Of a DNA stretch of 50,597 nucleotides, positions 35,544-44,386 are shown in pieces. A program made the position numbers and the translations under genes. The DNA comes from an uncultured bacterium (GTDB taxonomy: Bacteria; Fidelibacterota; Marinisomatia; Marinisomatales; UBA1611). Numbering within the stretch: the first letter of the stretch is position 1; each line of letters opens with the position of its first letter. The notes beneath the pieces are model-generated. The model saw only the letters and a program-made list of their open reading frames with translations, was not told where the DNA came from and searched no databases. The stretch covers positions 1 through 50,597 of the forward strand of contig CAJQGZ010000024.1 in assembly GCA_905478065.1 (NCBI GenBank), read 5' to 3'.

Positions 35544-36275
35544 CTACTCACATTTGCAGATGTAGATCTGCAGTGGGCTTTCCTCTCCTAAGGGGTTCAT
35601 ATTCCAGTCACCAAACTTTTCTTGAATTGAGAATCCTGTTTCCTGAAATAATAAGTCCATCTTATGCGGGTAGTACATTCTCTGCTTAAAGGAGTACGAT
35701 TCATCTGAAAGATCCCCATCAATCTCCAGCTGCCATGTTAAGCTGTTAATTTGCGTTTCATCATCAAATGAGTTTCTCTCCATCATCCTGCATTGTTTAC
35801 CATGATAATCAAAAAAGGTTCTAGCTTCATAAAGATATTCATCTCTGTAAAGAAAACTGTGGTCAGGTTGAAAAATAGATAGCAAGAATAATCCGCCATC
35901 ATTCAAGTGAGTCTTAATTGATGTAAGGCAGCTTACTGCGTCTTTATCTGTTAAGTTGTGCAAGAACGAATTGAAACCGATAAATATAAAATTAAATTTT
36001 TTATTTAGATGAAAATCACGCATGTCACGAAGTAAGAATGTTCCACTGCTACCTAGATTCTCGATGGAGACATCTAGAAATGATTGGCTGTTGTCTATAC
36101 CCGTGTATGGCAGTCCTAGATCTGTAATGTATTTTGATAATCTTCCTGTGCCAGAGGCTAACTCTAAAACAGGGCCATTACATTTTTTTGCATAGTGGGT
36201 AATAACATTTTTGTCTGTCTCTATGTTGTGATGAAGGGCATCATAGAGATCAGGATATAGATAGATGTCTTTCAT
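35544..36275 (-). CDS. SAM-dependent methyltransferase
   Basis: The 243-residue class I methyltransferase has motif I 'VLELASGTGRLSKYI', the acidic ribose contact 'YTGIDNSQSFLD' and 'FIFIGFNSFLHNL' (motif II area), followed by a 'LNDGGLFLLSIFQPD' loop. The substrate is unknown; the 'EXXSGTGR' group includes small-molecule and lipid methyltransferases. Its ATG overlaps the last base of the acetoacetyl-CoA synthetase stop (TAATG), so it is translationally coupled to that gene and probably works in the same pathway or merely shares its expression. Confidence 0.85.
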   Translation of the reverse strand: MKDIYLYPDLYDALHHNIETDKNVITHYAKKCNGPVLELASGTGRLSKYITDLGLPYTGIDNSQSFLDVSIENLGSSGTFLLRDMRDFHLNKKFNFIFIGFNSFLHNLTDKDAVSCLTSIKTHLNDGGLFLLSIFQPDHSFLYRDEYLYEARTFFDYHGKQCRMMERNSFDDETQINSLTWQLEIDGDLSDESYSFKQRMYYPHKMDLLFQETGFSIQEKFGDWNMNPLGEESPLQIYICKCE

Positions 36276-38212
36276 TATGAGGATAGTTCTGGAATAGATC
36301 TATAAAAGTCAAGCGATTCAGGGTTGCTAAGAGCATCTTGATTTACAACTTCTTTACCTTCAATAATCTTTTTAACAGCAAGCTCAACTTTTTTTCCGCT
36401 GATTGTATACGGGATATCTTCTATCTGAAGTATGATTGAAGGTACATGTCTTGGAGAGAGGGAGGTTCTAATAGTCTTCTTAATGGTGTCAACGAATTTT
36501 TCTGAAAAGGCATGAGGTTCTTTAAGTTTTAAAAATAATATTATTCGTTGATCATTTTCCCACTCTTGAGCAATAACTAAGCTATCCTCTACTTCAAAAA
36601 ATGATTCTACAACCCTGTATAATTCCGATGTGCCAATTCTTACTCCGCCTGGATTAAGCGTTGCATCGCTTCGTCCATAGATTACTACACCACCGTGATC
36701 ATTGATTTCAATAAAATCTCCATGAGCCCAAACGTTTTTAAATTTATTAAAATATGCATTATAATATTTTTCTCCATTTTCATCATTCCAAAAAGATATT
36801 GGCATGGATGGGAAAGGGGATTTGCAAACAAGTTCACCTTTTTTATTTTGAACAGAGTTCCCGTTATCATCGAAAGCATCAACGTCCATACCCAACCCTC
36901 GACATTGTAATTCTCCTCGATATACAGGAACAGAAGGACTATTTAAAGCGAAGCAAGAAATAATATCAGTTCCACCAGATATAGAACCAAGTATAATATC
37001 TTTTTTTACTTTTTCGTACACATAATCAAAACTTTCAGGAACGAGCGGAGACCCAGTCGATAGTATTTGCTTTAAAGAATCTAACTTTGCAAAACCATTA
37101 GGGGAAAGGTCGTGTGCTTTGCATGCATCAATAAATTTCGCGCTAGTGCCAAAAATTGTTATATCTAGCTCATCAATGAGATTCCACATCGCTGTTGGAT
37201 CAGGAAAAAAAGGTGAACCGTCATAAAGAACAATTGTTGAACCTGTGGATAAAAAGCTTACTTGCCAATTCCACATCATCCATCCACACGTTGTATAGTA
37301 AAATACAATGTCATCCTTGGATGCATTACAATGTAGAAGTAGCTCCTTTTTATGTTGCAATAATGTTCCACCTGCACCGTGTACGATTGACTTTGGTAAA
37401 CCAGTAGTTCCTGAGGTATATAAAATGAAGGCAGGGTGATTAAAAGGAAACCTTTCGAATTGTATCTCATCGCAATTGTTATCTAATAAATCTAATAAGT
37501 TTAAAAAATTTTCATTTTTATTCGATTCTTCTTCAGCAGGTTTTGAGATAATTATTTTTTCTAAAGAAGATAGATTTTGAACAATTGAATTTAATTTTTT
37601 TCGAAAATCAAATAATTTTCCATTATAATAATATGAATGGATAGAAAATATAATTTTAGGTTCTATTTGTTTAAACCTGTCTGTTACTGATGCGATTCCA
37701 AAATCAGGAGAACATGAGCTCCAGATTGCTCCAATGGAAGTGGTAGCAAGCATTGCAATAACTGCATCGTGCGAATTTGGAAGAATAGCAGCAACCCTAT
37801 CACCTGGTTTAATACCAAGTTTTTTTAATGAATTAGCTAATTTGGCAACTTTAAGATAAAGCTCATTATAAGTGATTTTGATTAAATCAGAGTTTTCACT
37901 TTTTGATATGATTGCTAGATGATCGCTTCTTTCATTTAATAAATTTTCTGCAAAATTAAGTGAAATATTAGGAAACCAATTAGCAGCGGGTTTCATGGCT
38001 AAATCTTCTAATACGGTTGTTGAGTCCCCGCTATATTGGATATCTGAATAGGTAATGACATTATTCCAAAAATCAGGAATGTTCTTTACAGACCACTCAT
38101 AAAGTTCTTGGTAACTGTCCAAGCTAAGAGCGTATTTACTGTTAATTAGGTACTTAAACTCTTCAAGGTTATTTTTACTATCCAGATTCGGGTTCCAAAG
38201 AATTTTGTTCAT
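36275..38212 (-). CDS. Acetoacetyl-CoA synthetase
   Basis: The 645-residue acyl-adenylate-forming enzyme begins 'ILWNPNLDSKNNLEEFKYLI' and has 'LSLNFAENLL'-type text of the AacS branch ('WFPNISLNFAENLL'). The AMP-binding motif is 'FILYTSGTTGLPKSIVHGAG', with 'YTTCGWMMWNWQVSFLSTGS', 'YGRSDATLNPGGVRIGTSEL' and the C-terminal 'PYTISGKKVELAVKKII' (catalytic Lys). It activates acetoacetate to acetoacetyl-CoA for ketone-body use or lipid synthesis in the cytoplasm. The length is normal (about 650). It is the first gene of a two-gene unit with the methyltransferase. Confidence 0.93.
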   Translation of the reverse strand: MNKILWNPNLDSKNNLEEFKYLINSKYALSLDSYQELYEWSVKNIPDFWNNVITYSDIQYSGDSTTVLEDLAMKPAANWFPNISLNFAENLLNERSDHLAIISKSENSDLIKITYNELYLKVAKLANSLKKLGIKPGDRVAAILPNSHDAVIAMLATTSIGAIWSSCSPDFGIASVTDRFKQIEPKIIFSIHSYYYNGKLFDFRKKLNSIVQNLSSLEKIIISKPAEEESNKNENFLNLLDLLDNNCDEIQFERFPFNHPAFILYTSGTTGLPKSIVHGAGGTLLQHKKELLLHCNASKDDIVFYYTTCGWMMWNWQVSFLSTGSTIVLYDGSPFFPDPTAMWNLIDELDITIFGTSAKFIDACKAHDLSPNGFAKLDSLKQILSTGSPLVPESFDYVYEKVKKDIILGSISGGTDIISCFALNSPSVPVYRGELQCRGLGMDVDAFDDNGNSVQNKKGELVCKSPFPSMPISFWNDENGEKYYNAYFNKFKNVWAHGDFIEINDHGGVVIYGRSDATLNPGGVRIGTSELYRVVESFFEVEDSLVIAQEWENDQRIILFLKLKEPHAFSEKFVDTIKKTIRTSLSPRHVPSIILQIEDIPYTISGKKVELAVKKIIEGKEVVNQDALSNPESLDFYRSIPELSS

Positions 38213-38283
38213 TTTTTAAGTATTTTTAAAGCTTGGTCCTAATTGTTGTATAGAATTTAAATTTAATGTTTCTAGATTAATAT

Positions 38284-39621
38284 ATGATTAGTAATAATTA
38301 TAAAAGACGTACAGCATTATTTATATCATTATTTCTGTTTTCATTTTCTTTTTCTCAAGAAAAGGAAATAATAGTTGACCTTAAAAATGGCAATAAAATT
38401 ACGGGTTCACTAATTGCAAAAACAGATTCTACTTATAAGCTTAATACTGAATTTGGTGAACTGGTTATTCCTATTGATGATGTTGATTCTATAAACAATA
38501 AGAAAATAACTAAATCGATTGAAAATAATCAAAATAACGGTATAGTTTCCCAAAATAATGTTGTAAAAAAACCTCTAAACCAAGAAGCCAGGTGGAGAAC
38601 AATCTACGGTGCGATGGGTATTGGTAATACCCTTTATGGAGAAGGAATACCTTACCTTTTTAATTGGGATCAGACAGCAGATCAGTACGTAGGTTTTAAA
38701 TTGTTAGCTTTTGCTACATCTTATTCTTTAAGCTCAAGTTATACAAGGACAATGGATTTACCCCTGGGGCGCTCATACTTGCAATTTGCTGGTGCAAACT
38801 TAGGCTTTTATTCAATTATACCAATCATCAGTATGGTCGGGCTAGAAAATTGGGGTGAGTTTGACCCTGACGGAAAAATAGCACTTGGCTATACCATGTT
38901 CTCTGTTCCTTATGGAGCAATCTTAGCAGATAAAACATATACAACGTGGAAACTCTCTAATGGTCAGTCGTTTTTAATATCTTTGGGTATCAACCTGGGA
39001 GCATTAAACACCATTGGCGTAATTCAGCAAACTGATTGGGCTGATTGGTCTCAAAAAAACCCTGAGAACTTTGCTCGATGGACAACGTCTTTAGTTTATG
39101 CTGGTGCCTTGGCTGGTGGTAAGATGGCAAAAAATATAGCTCTTAATAATTCATCAATTACAGAGGGTGATGTAGCATTTTTAAATTTATCGATGGGTTT
39201 AGGCTATATGAATAGTTTGCTTTTAGGTTATGCCGTGGAAATCAATCATTACAAAGATCAAACAATGCTTACAATGGTTGGAATAAATGGGTTTTTATAT
39301 TTAGCTGATAGATTAAATAAAAAGTACGGAAGTCTTACGCAAGGGCAAGAGAAAATTGTTGGGCTGGGAGCAGGGTCTGCATATCTTGCTTGGGTTGGTA
39401 CGGCATTGATAACCGGAATAGATTATGGTGAACGGTCATCTAGGTTTTTGGATGTAGCCAGTATTACTGCAGGGTGGTACTTCTCTAGAAAAAATATAAG
39501 TTCTGATGTATCAAGTAGAAACAGTTTTATTAAAAACGATATGGCACTTACAATTAACCCAACACTACTAGCTCAAAATAAAACTTTAGCCCCTGGTGTC
39601 TCTATTAATTTTACTTTCTGA
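38284..39621 (+). CDS. Putative outer-membrane/envelope protein, unknown family
   Basis: The 445-residue protein starts with a signal peptide ('ALFISLFLFSFSFSQE'). Residues about 25-60 are a small beta domain ('LKNGNKITGSLIAKTDSTYK' style, like an SH3/LSm-type strand pair common before envelope proteins). A long region of alternating hydrophobic and Gly-rich segments follows, ending 'LAPGVSINFTF' with a terminal aromatic Phe, typical of outer-membrane barrels. No family is recognised. It is transcribed divergently from the CoA synthetase (71-base gap) and convergent with the LolA-like gene (4-base gap). Confidence 0.55.
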   Translation: MISNNYKRRTALFISLFLFSFSFSQEKEIIVDLKNGNKITGSLIAKTDSTYKLNTEFGELVIPIDDVDSINNKKITKSIENNQNNGIVSQNNVVKKPLNQEARWRTIYGAMGIGNTLYGEGIPYLFNWDQTADQYVGFKLLAFATSYSLSSSYTRTMDLPLGRSYLQFAGANLGFYSIIPIISMVGLENWGEFDPDGKIALGYTMFSVPYGAILADKTYTTWKLSNGQSFLISLGINLGALNTIGVIQQTDWADWSQKNPENFARWTTSLVYAGALAGGKMAKNIALNNSSITEGDVAFLNLSMGLGYMNSLLLGYAVEINHYKDQTMLTMVGINGFLYLADRLNKKYGSLTQGQEKIVGLGAGSAYLAWVGTALITGIDYGERSSRFLDVASITAGWYFSRKNISSDVSSRNSFIKNDMALTINPTLLAQNKTLAPGVSINFTF

Positions 39622-39625
39622 GTAA

Positions 39626-40357
39626 CTAGTCAAAAATTTTATCTTTGATGCCTTTATTTATTATATAATCTTCGTATATAATAGATATTTTTCCTTCAAC
39701 CATATCATTAGATTTTTCAAGTGGGTTCTGGCCAACAATACTTGTAATGTCTTTTTTAAGCCAGCCAGATAGTTTTGCATCCTTTATAAAATACTGAACA
39801 GTAGAAGCAGAGGGCATTATGAATTTTTTATCTATAATTTTGTATTCATTTGTAATCTCAACAAGTTTAAGAGTATCTAGCTCTGTTATGATGTTGTCTA
39901 TGACCCATTTATTTGTATCTATTTTTACGGTTACACTTGGTTTAAAACCTAATTTAGCATAATCATTTGGCATCTTTAGTTTTAAGCTATCGATAATAAC
40001 ATCACCTTTGATAAATATTTTACCCTCACTATTTCTGCTGCTAAGAAAGCGCATATTTTTCAAATTATCAAAATTATCTTGCGGAGAAGTAAAAATACCT
40101 GTTTTTGGCAGCATTCCAAATCCGCGAGATTTAATTTTGAGTTTATTAGGCTGTTTAAAAAAAACTTTATATTTTTTCTTTGGCATACGAAAACCAGGAA
40201 CTTTGAGTTGGATTTTCATAGTGACCTGGTAATTATAAGCCATCTCAAATTGATCCTGAGTTTTCTTAATAATTTGATCTACGCTTCTCGTATATGCTCT
40301 TGAGGAGGATAGAAAACCTAGTAATACTAGGTATATAATTAGTCTAATATGTCGCAT
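39626..40357 (-). CDS. LolA-like periplasmic lipoprotein-carrier-type protein
   Basis: The 243-residue protein has a signal peptide ('IRLIIYLVLLGFLSSSRAYT'), then a LolA/LppX-type half-barrel pattern: an N-terminal amphipathic helix 'VDQIIKKTQDQFEMAYNY', 'QVTMKIQLKVPGF' and long antiparallel strands such as 'KVFFKQPNKLKIKSRGFG'. This fold shields hydrophobic lipid moieties in the periplasm. It is the last gene of a five-gene minus-strand operon. Its ATG overlaps the end of the ABC permease gene by 19 bases, which argues for joint work with that transporter. The cargo is unknown. Confidence 0.75.
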   Translation of the reverse strand: MRHIRLIIYLVLLGFLSSSRAYTRSVDQIIKKTQDQFEMAYNYQVTMKIQLKVPGFRMPKKKYKVFFKQPNKLKIKSRGFGMLPKTGIFTSPQDNFDNLKNMRFLSSRNSEGKIFIKGDVIIDSLKLKMPNDYAKLGFKPSVTVKIDTNKWVIDNIITELDTLKLVEITNEYKIIDKKFIMPSASTVQYFIKDAKLSGWLKKDITSIVGQNPLEKSNDMVEGKISIIYEDYIINKGIKDKIFD

Positions 40358-41181
40358 CTATTAAAATAGTAAAATGATGTTACAATAAACACTGTTGACC
40401 ATATACCACAAACAATAGCTTCTTGAATAAATAAGTGTTTGGGTAGTGGATCATGAAATGCTGTTAAAAAAAGATCAATATAACCGGTAAATAAGTAGGG
40501 GTTTAAAAGCTCAAAAAACTCAATTGGGATAAAAGCAACTGCTGTCCCTACAAAAACGATTGAAATGGTTACGATAATTGGTGTGACGCTATTTTTTGAT
40601 AAAGTGCTAATCATAAAGCACAAGCAGGTCACAGTCAGCATTAAAATATTAGATAACCAAAAACTAAGAAAAAACCTCCAAACCGTGTCGTAAGCATCAA
40701 GCACCAATAATCCTTCATGAAAAACGACTAGGTCACCGTTACCAATGATCAACCTACTTACAAGTAGAGTGTACATCACAAAATAGAACATCATTAATGT
40801 TGTATAGCCGAGAACAATAATTAGTTTAGAAAACAGAACAAGGTTTCTGCTTACAGGTCTCGTAAGATACATTCTAAATGTGCCTTTGGAGTATTCGCCA
40901 GATACAATCTCTGAGGCAACTATAGTGCTCAAAAAAGGCATATGGCTTATTAAGATTGCGATAATAATGTAAGCGGATAGATTCCCATTTACTAGGCTAC
41001 CAACAAAAATGAATGAATCAGCAAGTTGGCCATATAATTTGCTTTCAAGAGATCCACCACCACTTTTTACCGCAAGTACAATAAAGGGAATGAGAACAGT
41101 AATTAAAGCGAAGCTTATGTAAGTCCTTTTTTTGTATGAGACCTTTATGAATTCATTAATAAGTAAATTTTTAATCATCAA
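40339..41181 (-). CDS. ABC-2-type transporter permease
   Basis: The 280-residue protein has six hydrophobic segments; the first is preceded by the basic 'KVSYKKRTYIS'. The sequence 'GEYSKGTFRMYLTRPVSRNL' is the typical cytoplasmic helix and loop of ABC-2 permeases that contacts the ATPase. It presumably exports or flips a lipid or similar substrate with the ATPase at 41171. The gene overlaps the ATPase by 11 bases and the LolA-like gene by 19. Confidence 0.88.
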   Translation of the reverse strand: MMIKNLLINEFIKVSYKKRTYISFALITVLIPFIVLAVKSGGGSLESKLYGQLADSFIFVGSLVNGNLSAYIIIAILISHMPFLSTIVASEIVSGEYSKGTFRMYLTRPVSRNLVLFSKLIIVLGYTTLMMFYFVMYTLLVSRLIIGNGDLVVFHEGLLVLDAYDTVWRFFLSFWLSNILMLTVTCLCFMISTLSKNSVTPIIVTISIVFVGTAVAFIPIEFFELLNPYLFTGYIDLFLTAFHDPLPKHLFIQEAIVCGIWSTVFIVTSFYYFNRCDILD

Positions 41182-42055
41182 AATACACTATCAAATTAGA
41201 TTGTTTGGACAGAGAGTGAACTGTATTTGTTTCTGATATTTTTTCCCTAATTACTTTAACGGCATCTTGTACTCTGGTTTTTACTATCAAACTATTGTCA
41301 TCAACGAATTTCAAGTCGAAATTTTTATCTGTACTAAGTAACTTGAAACTGCTAGAGGCATTGTCTACATTTAGTAAATAAGTAGTATCTGCATGATAGT
41401 CATCATCTAGTTTTACCGTAGCAATGTGTTTTCCTTTTTTAAGAACGGCCGCATGTGTACATAGTGTATCAACTTCGCTTAAAATATGGGTACTGACACA
41501 GATGGTTTTCCCATTTTTGTGAAGGTTGTTAATAATCTTACTCATTTCTCTAATCCCTGATGGATCTAATCCATTGTTGGGTTCATCAAGTATAAGCATT
41601 TCAGGGTCATGAAGCAGGCACTGTGCCAACCCTAATCTTTGTTTCATTCCATAGCTAAATGTTTTGACCTTATCGTATGATCTATCAGTTAGATTAACTA
41701 CATCTAACGCTTCTTCAATTTTATCGTTATTAAGGTTTGTTAACCTCGAAAGAATTTTCAAATTTTCAATAGCAGAAAGATATTCATAAAAAGAAGGTGC
41801 TTCAATAAGAAAGCCAAGTTTATTTATGTAACCTTGTGTGCTAGAGGAATAATCTTCGCCGGATATGCTTATATTTCCATCCCATGTCTTAATCAGACCT
41901 GAAAGTATTCTCATTAGGGTTGATTTCCCACTACCATTAGGTCCAAGCAAACCAAAAATGGAGTTGGGCGGAACATCAATGGAAATACTATCGAGCGCAA
42001 CTATATTCTCAAAACTTTTAGTTACATGTTGAAAACATAAAGCAGGGGTAATCAT
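41171..42055 (-). CDS. ABC transporter ATP-binding protein
   Basis: The 294-residue ATPase has Walker A 'GLLGPNGSGKST' (residues 36-46), signature 'FSYGMKQRLGLAQ' (133 on), Walker B 'MLILDEPNNGLD' and H-loop 'VSTHILSE' (His190). The C-terminal 70 residues beyond the core are the extension of ABC-2 drug/lipid exporters. It powers the permease at 40339. Its start overlaps the lipocalin-like lipoprotein stop by 4 bases (ATGA), so the five genes are strongly coupled. Confidence 0.95.
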   Translation of the reverse strand: MITPALCFQHVTKSFENIVALDSISIDVPPNSIFGLLGPNGSGKSTLMRILSGLIKTWDGNISISGEDYSSSTQGYINKLGFLIEAPSFYEYLSAIENLKILSRLTNLNNDKIEEALDVVNLTDRSYDKVKTFSYGMKQRLGLAQCLLHDPEMLILDEPNNGLDPSGIREMSKIINNLHKNGKTICVSTHILSEVDTLCTHAAVLKKGKHIATVKLDDDYHADTTYLLNVDNASSSFKLLSTDKNFDLKFVDDNSLIVKTRVQDAVKVIREKISETNTVHSLSKQSNLIVYFDD

Positions 42056-43176
42056 TTTAAGTCCATGATCTCAAAGACGCCAAACCCATTTAATGGTTCT
42101 TCGTCTTTTATTTTTAGCGTCATATCACTATCAAAACGAGTGTAAAATGGGTCGATTTTTGCGGCATTCATCGCTAAGCGCAGAGGCAAGGGCATTCCCA
42201 TTCTTTTAAAAAGGGCAGAGTTATCAAGAACACTTTTTCCTTTTATGTTAACCTTGTAACCATTTTCTGTTATCATATCGAGCGCATTAAACAAGGGTTC
42301 GTTTTTTTTATTGTAAAGACCTTCTATTCGAGCGGATTTTTTTGAATACAAACCGGATTCACCGAAGCGATTGATATGAACACTATCACTATCAGCTACA
42401 TACAAAATTGGAACATCATAACCGCCACGTTTATCTGTCATGTATAATACAGCTGCTACAACGGTTTTATCTTCAATTTCACCTCTAAACCATACCCAAT
42501 TATCAAAAAGGTGTTGCAACGGTGTATTGCCCCAATTATGATCGTGATATCCACTGCCAGTTATTGAAGTCTTTTGGCCGGTTACAACTAAATCACCATC
42601 AATAGAACCATTTGGTACAGCAGCAAGCCATGCAAAGTAATCATCACCTGCTTTAATTATTCCATCTTGCGGCCTATATGGTTTTAGTTTTGATGAGAGT
42701 TTTAAATCAAAACCAATTCCATCAAAATCATCCGGATTTATTTTAATACTGTATGATTCTAAATTGCCTTTAAAATGGTTTTCACCAAAAACGACATCGC
42801 AACTATCAGGTGAAAATTTCACGTTTTTTTTCTTAAAATATTTCATTTTGAAAAAGTCATTTCCTTGAGGATCTCGATAGTTAAACCCGATGAAATATTG
42901 ATCTGCAATAAAATGAACTTTCCAAAAATAAGCAACTAGTATTGACCCGTCTTCTAGTTTTCCGTCAAAGTACCACCACTCAAATTCATTTCGTTGTCCG
43001 GTCGTACGCATACCATCTTCCCAAACACTAACGATTGGACCAAGCTCATTGGGCTGGCTCGTAGAAAATTTTGCAGGATTATTTGGACCAAAATACAACC
43101 TTGAGCACGAAGTTGTAATTAGAATTATTAAAAGAAGTGATGCTAGGCTTGTATACTTTTTAGTTAAATAGTTCAT
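42052..43176 (-). CDS. CrtC/AttH-like lipocalin-fold lipoprotein
   Basis: The start is ATG 43176, whose codon overlaps the upstream stop as ATGA; an in-frame GTG at 43188 is less likely. The 374-residue protein has a signal ending 'LLIILITTSCSRLYFG' (possible lipidation Cys). The family motif 'EFEWWYFDGKLEDGS' and the later 'HDHNWGNTPLQHLFDNWVWF' match the CrtC/AttH (hydroxyneurosporene synthase-like, lipocalin) family. These bind or hydrate hydrophobic compounds, and AttH-type members accompany ABC transporters. It is probably an envelope-bound hydrophobic ligand binder; enzymatic activity is not proven by sequence. Confidence 0.85.
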   Translation of the reverse strand: MNYLTKKYTSLASLLLIILITTSCSRLYFGPNNPAKFSTSQPNELGPIVSVWEDGMRTTGQRNEFEWWYFDGKLEDGSILVAYFWKVHFIADQYFIGFNYRDPQGNDFFKMKYFKKKNVKFSPDSCDVVFGENHFKGNLESYSIKINPDDFDGIGFDLKLSSKLKPYRPQDGIIKAGDDYFAWLAAVPNGSIDGDLVVTGQKTSITGSGYHDHNWGNTPLQHLFDNWVWFRGEIEDKTVVAAVLYMTDKRGGYDVPILYVADSDSVHINRFGESGLYSKKSARIEGLYNKKNEPLFNALDMITENGYKVNIKGKSVLDNSALFKRMGMPLPLRLAMNAAKIDPFYTRFDSDMTLKIKDEEPLNGFGVFEIMDLK

Positions 43177-43766
43177 GAAGCTAACCACTGGTAGTCAATT
43201 GGGTTTTTTTCTAAATTACAAAACAACCTCTTGTGACCCAAATGGTGGAGCCGTAGAATTTCAATAGAGGAAATTTTAATATCTATCCTGGTAAAATTTT
43301 CCAAACCCAAAAATTTATTTGTATCCTGACCTTTATTGATAACTTCATTAATTATTTTACCATTTGGTATTTTTTCACTAGGCGCAATTTCACCTAAGTA
43401 ACACTCCCTACTGTTTTTATTCATACCCATCCACTTTGATTCTAATAGCTCGTCGTCTTCGCAATGACTAGCTTGGCCTATAATTCTCAATTGTGTCCTT
43501 TTATTTACGCTGTAAAATAGAATTGATACATCTGGATTGTTTTTTAACTGATCATATTTTGGGCTTCTCGTATCAGTATGAAAGCATAATAAATAATTTT
43601 CTTGGTCTGCATGCCTCAACACTACCGTTCTTGATTCTGGCTTATTGTTTGTAGATGTGGATAAAGTCATGAGATGATAATCATGGCTCGCATCTTTTAC
43701 AGCAATCTGAAGTTCTTTCCATTCATCTGAAAAGATTTTTTTAGGATTATTTTCATGAAATGACAC
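43173..43766 (-). CDS. Pyridoxamine 5'-phosphate oxidase-family flavoprotein
   Basis: The 197-residue protein has the FMN-binding split-barrel layout: 'SRTVVLRHADQENYLLCFH', 'HTDTRSPKYDQLKNNPDVSI' and 'RTQLRIIGQASH'. A C-terminal 'FTRIDIKISSIEILRLHHLG' and 'HKRLFCN' also resemble PdxH-like proteins. It may oxidise pyridoxine phosphate or be a general FMN/PPOX enzyme; the canonical PdxH C-terminal R-x-P motif is not obvious ('PIDYQWLAS' at the end). It heads the minus-strand operon and its stop overlaps the next start by 4 bases. Why such an enzyme is coupled to an ABC/lipocalin set is unclear. Confidence 0.8.
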   Translation of the reverse strand: MSFHENNPKKIFSDEWKELQIAVKDASHDYHLMTLSTSTNNKPESRTVVLRHADQENYLLCFHTDTRSPKYDQLKNNPDVSILFYSVNKRTQLRIIGQASHCEDDELLESKWMGMNKNSRECYLGEIAPSEKIPNGKIINEVINKGQDTNKFLGLENFTRIDIKISSIEILRLHHLGHKRLFCNLEKNPIDYQWLAS

Positions 43767-43884
43767 AATAAAAATTAATTATGATATGCCATTTATAATA
43801 AATACTATTTTAAGTTTTAATCTGGTTTTTAATAAAATATAAATAAAATAAATTTTTCTGTTTACAAATAATTCAAATTTATAA

Positions 43885-44331
43885 ATGTCGATAAATAAAT
43901 ATTTTCTGTTCATTTTTATCTTAGTATCTAATCTCGGTAATGCTCAGACGAGTTCAAAACAAATCAAAGTTGTTAAACATAAATCCAGTTGGAAAGCCAT
44001 TAGATCTGGAGTTGAAATACCAAAATCTCATTTTTTTAGAATTCTTAATGATCAAGAAAAAATGGAAGAATCATTAATGTATGAAAAAAATTTTATGAAT
44101 AGACGTTTTAAATTGAGTTGTTATATGTGCGGAAATTCTAGCCTAGGTATTATGAGCCTAGCAGCAGACAATAAAAAAATGGTAGAATATTCTCTTTATG
44201 GGTATCTTGTCTCAAATATTATTAAACGGGTAATTAAACAAAAAGAAGTCAATCTCTCTTATCAAGAAGCATATGATTTGGCGGAAGAATATAATGATAG
44301 GCTTGTTGGCAAAGTTAAAATAGCCATTTAA
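43885..44331 (+). CDS. Secreted small protein of unknown function
   Basis: The 148-residue protein has a signal peptide ('YFLFIFILVSNLGNAQT'). The mature part is basic at its start ('KVVKHKSSWKAIRSGVEIPK') and contains one Cys pair ('LSCYMCGNSSL', spacing C-X2-C). It ends with a helical region 'EAYDLAEEYNDRLVGKVKIA'. No family is recognised. It diverges from the PPOX operon across a 118-base, A/T-only-rich gap in which I see no strong promoter, and precedes the beta-helix/BACON gene by 55 bases. Confidence 0.6.
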   Translation: MSINKYFLFIFILVSNLGNAQTSSKQIKVVKHKSSWKAIRSGVEIPKSHFFRILNDQEKMEESLMYEKNFMNRRFKLSCYMCGNSSLGIMSLAADNKKMVEYSLYGYLVSNIIKRVIKQKEVNLSYQEAYDLAEEYNDRLVGKVKIAI

Positions 44332-44386
44332 ATAATTTATAAAATTCGAGGTCTTATTGTTTCATTATTTTTAAATTTTAGTTACT

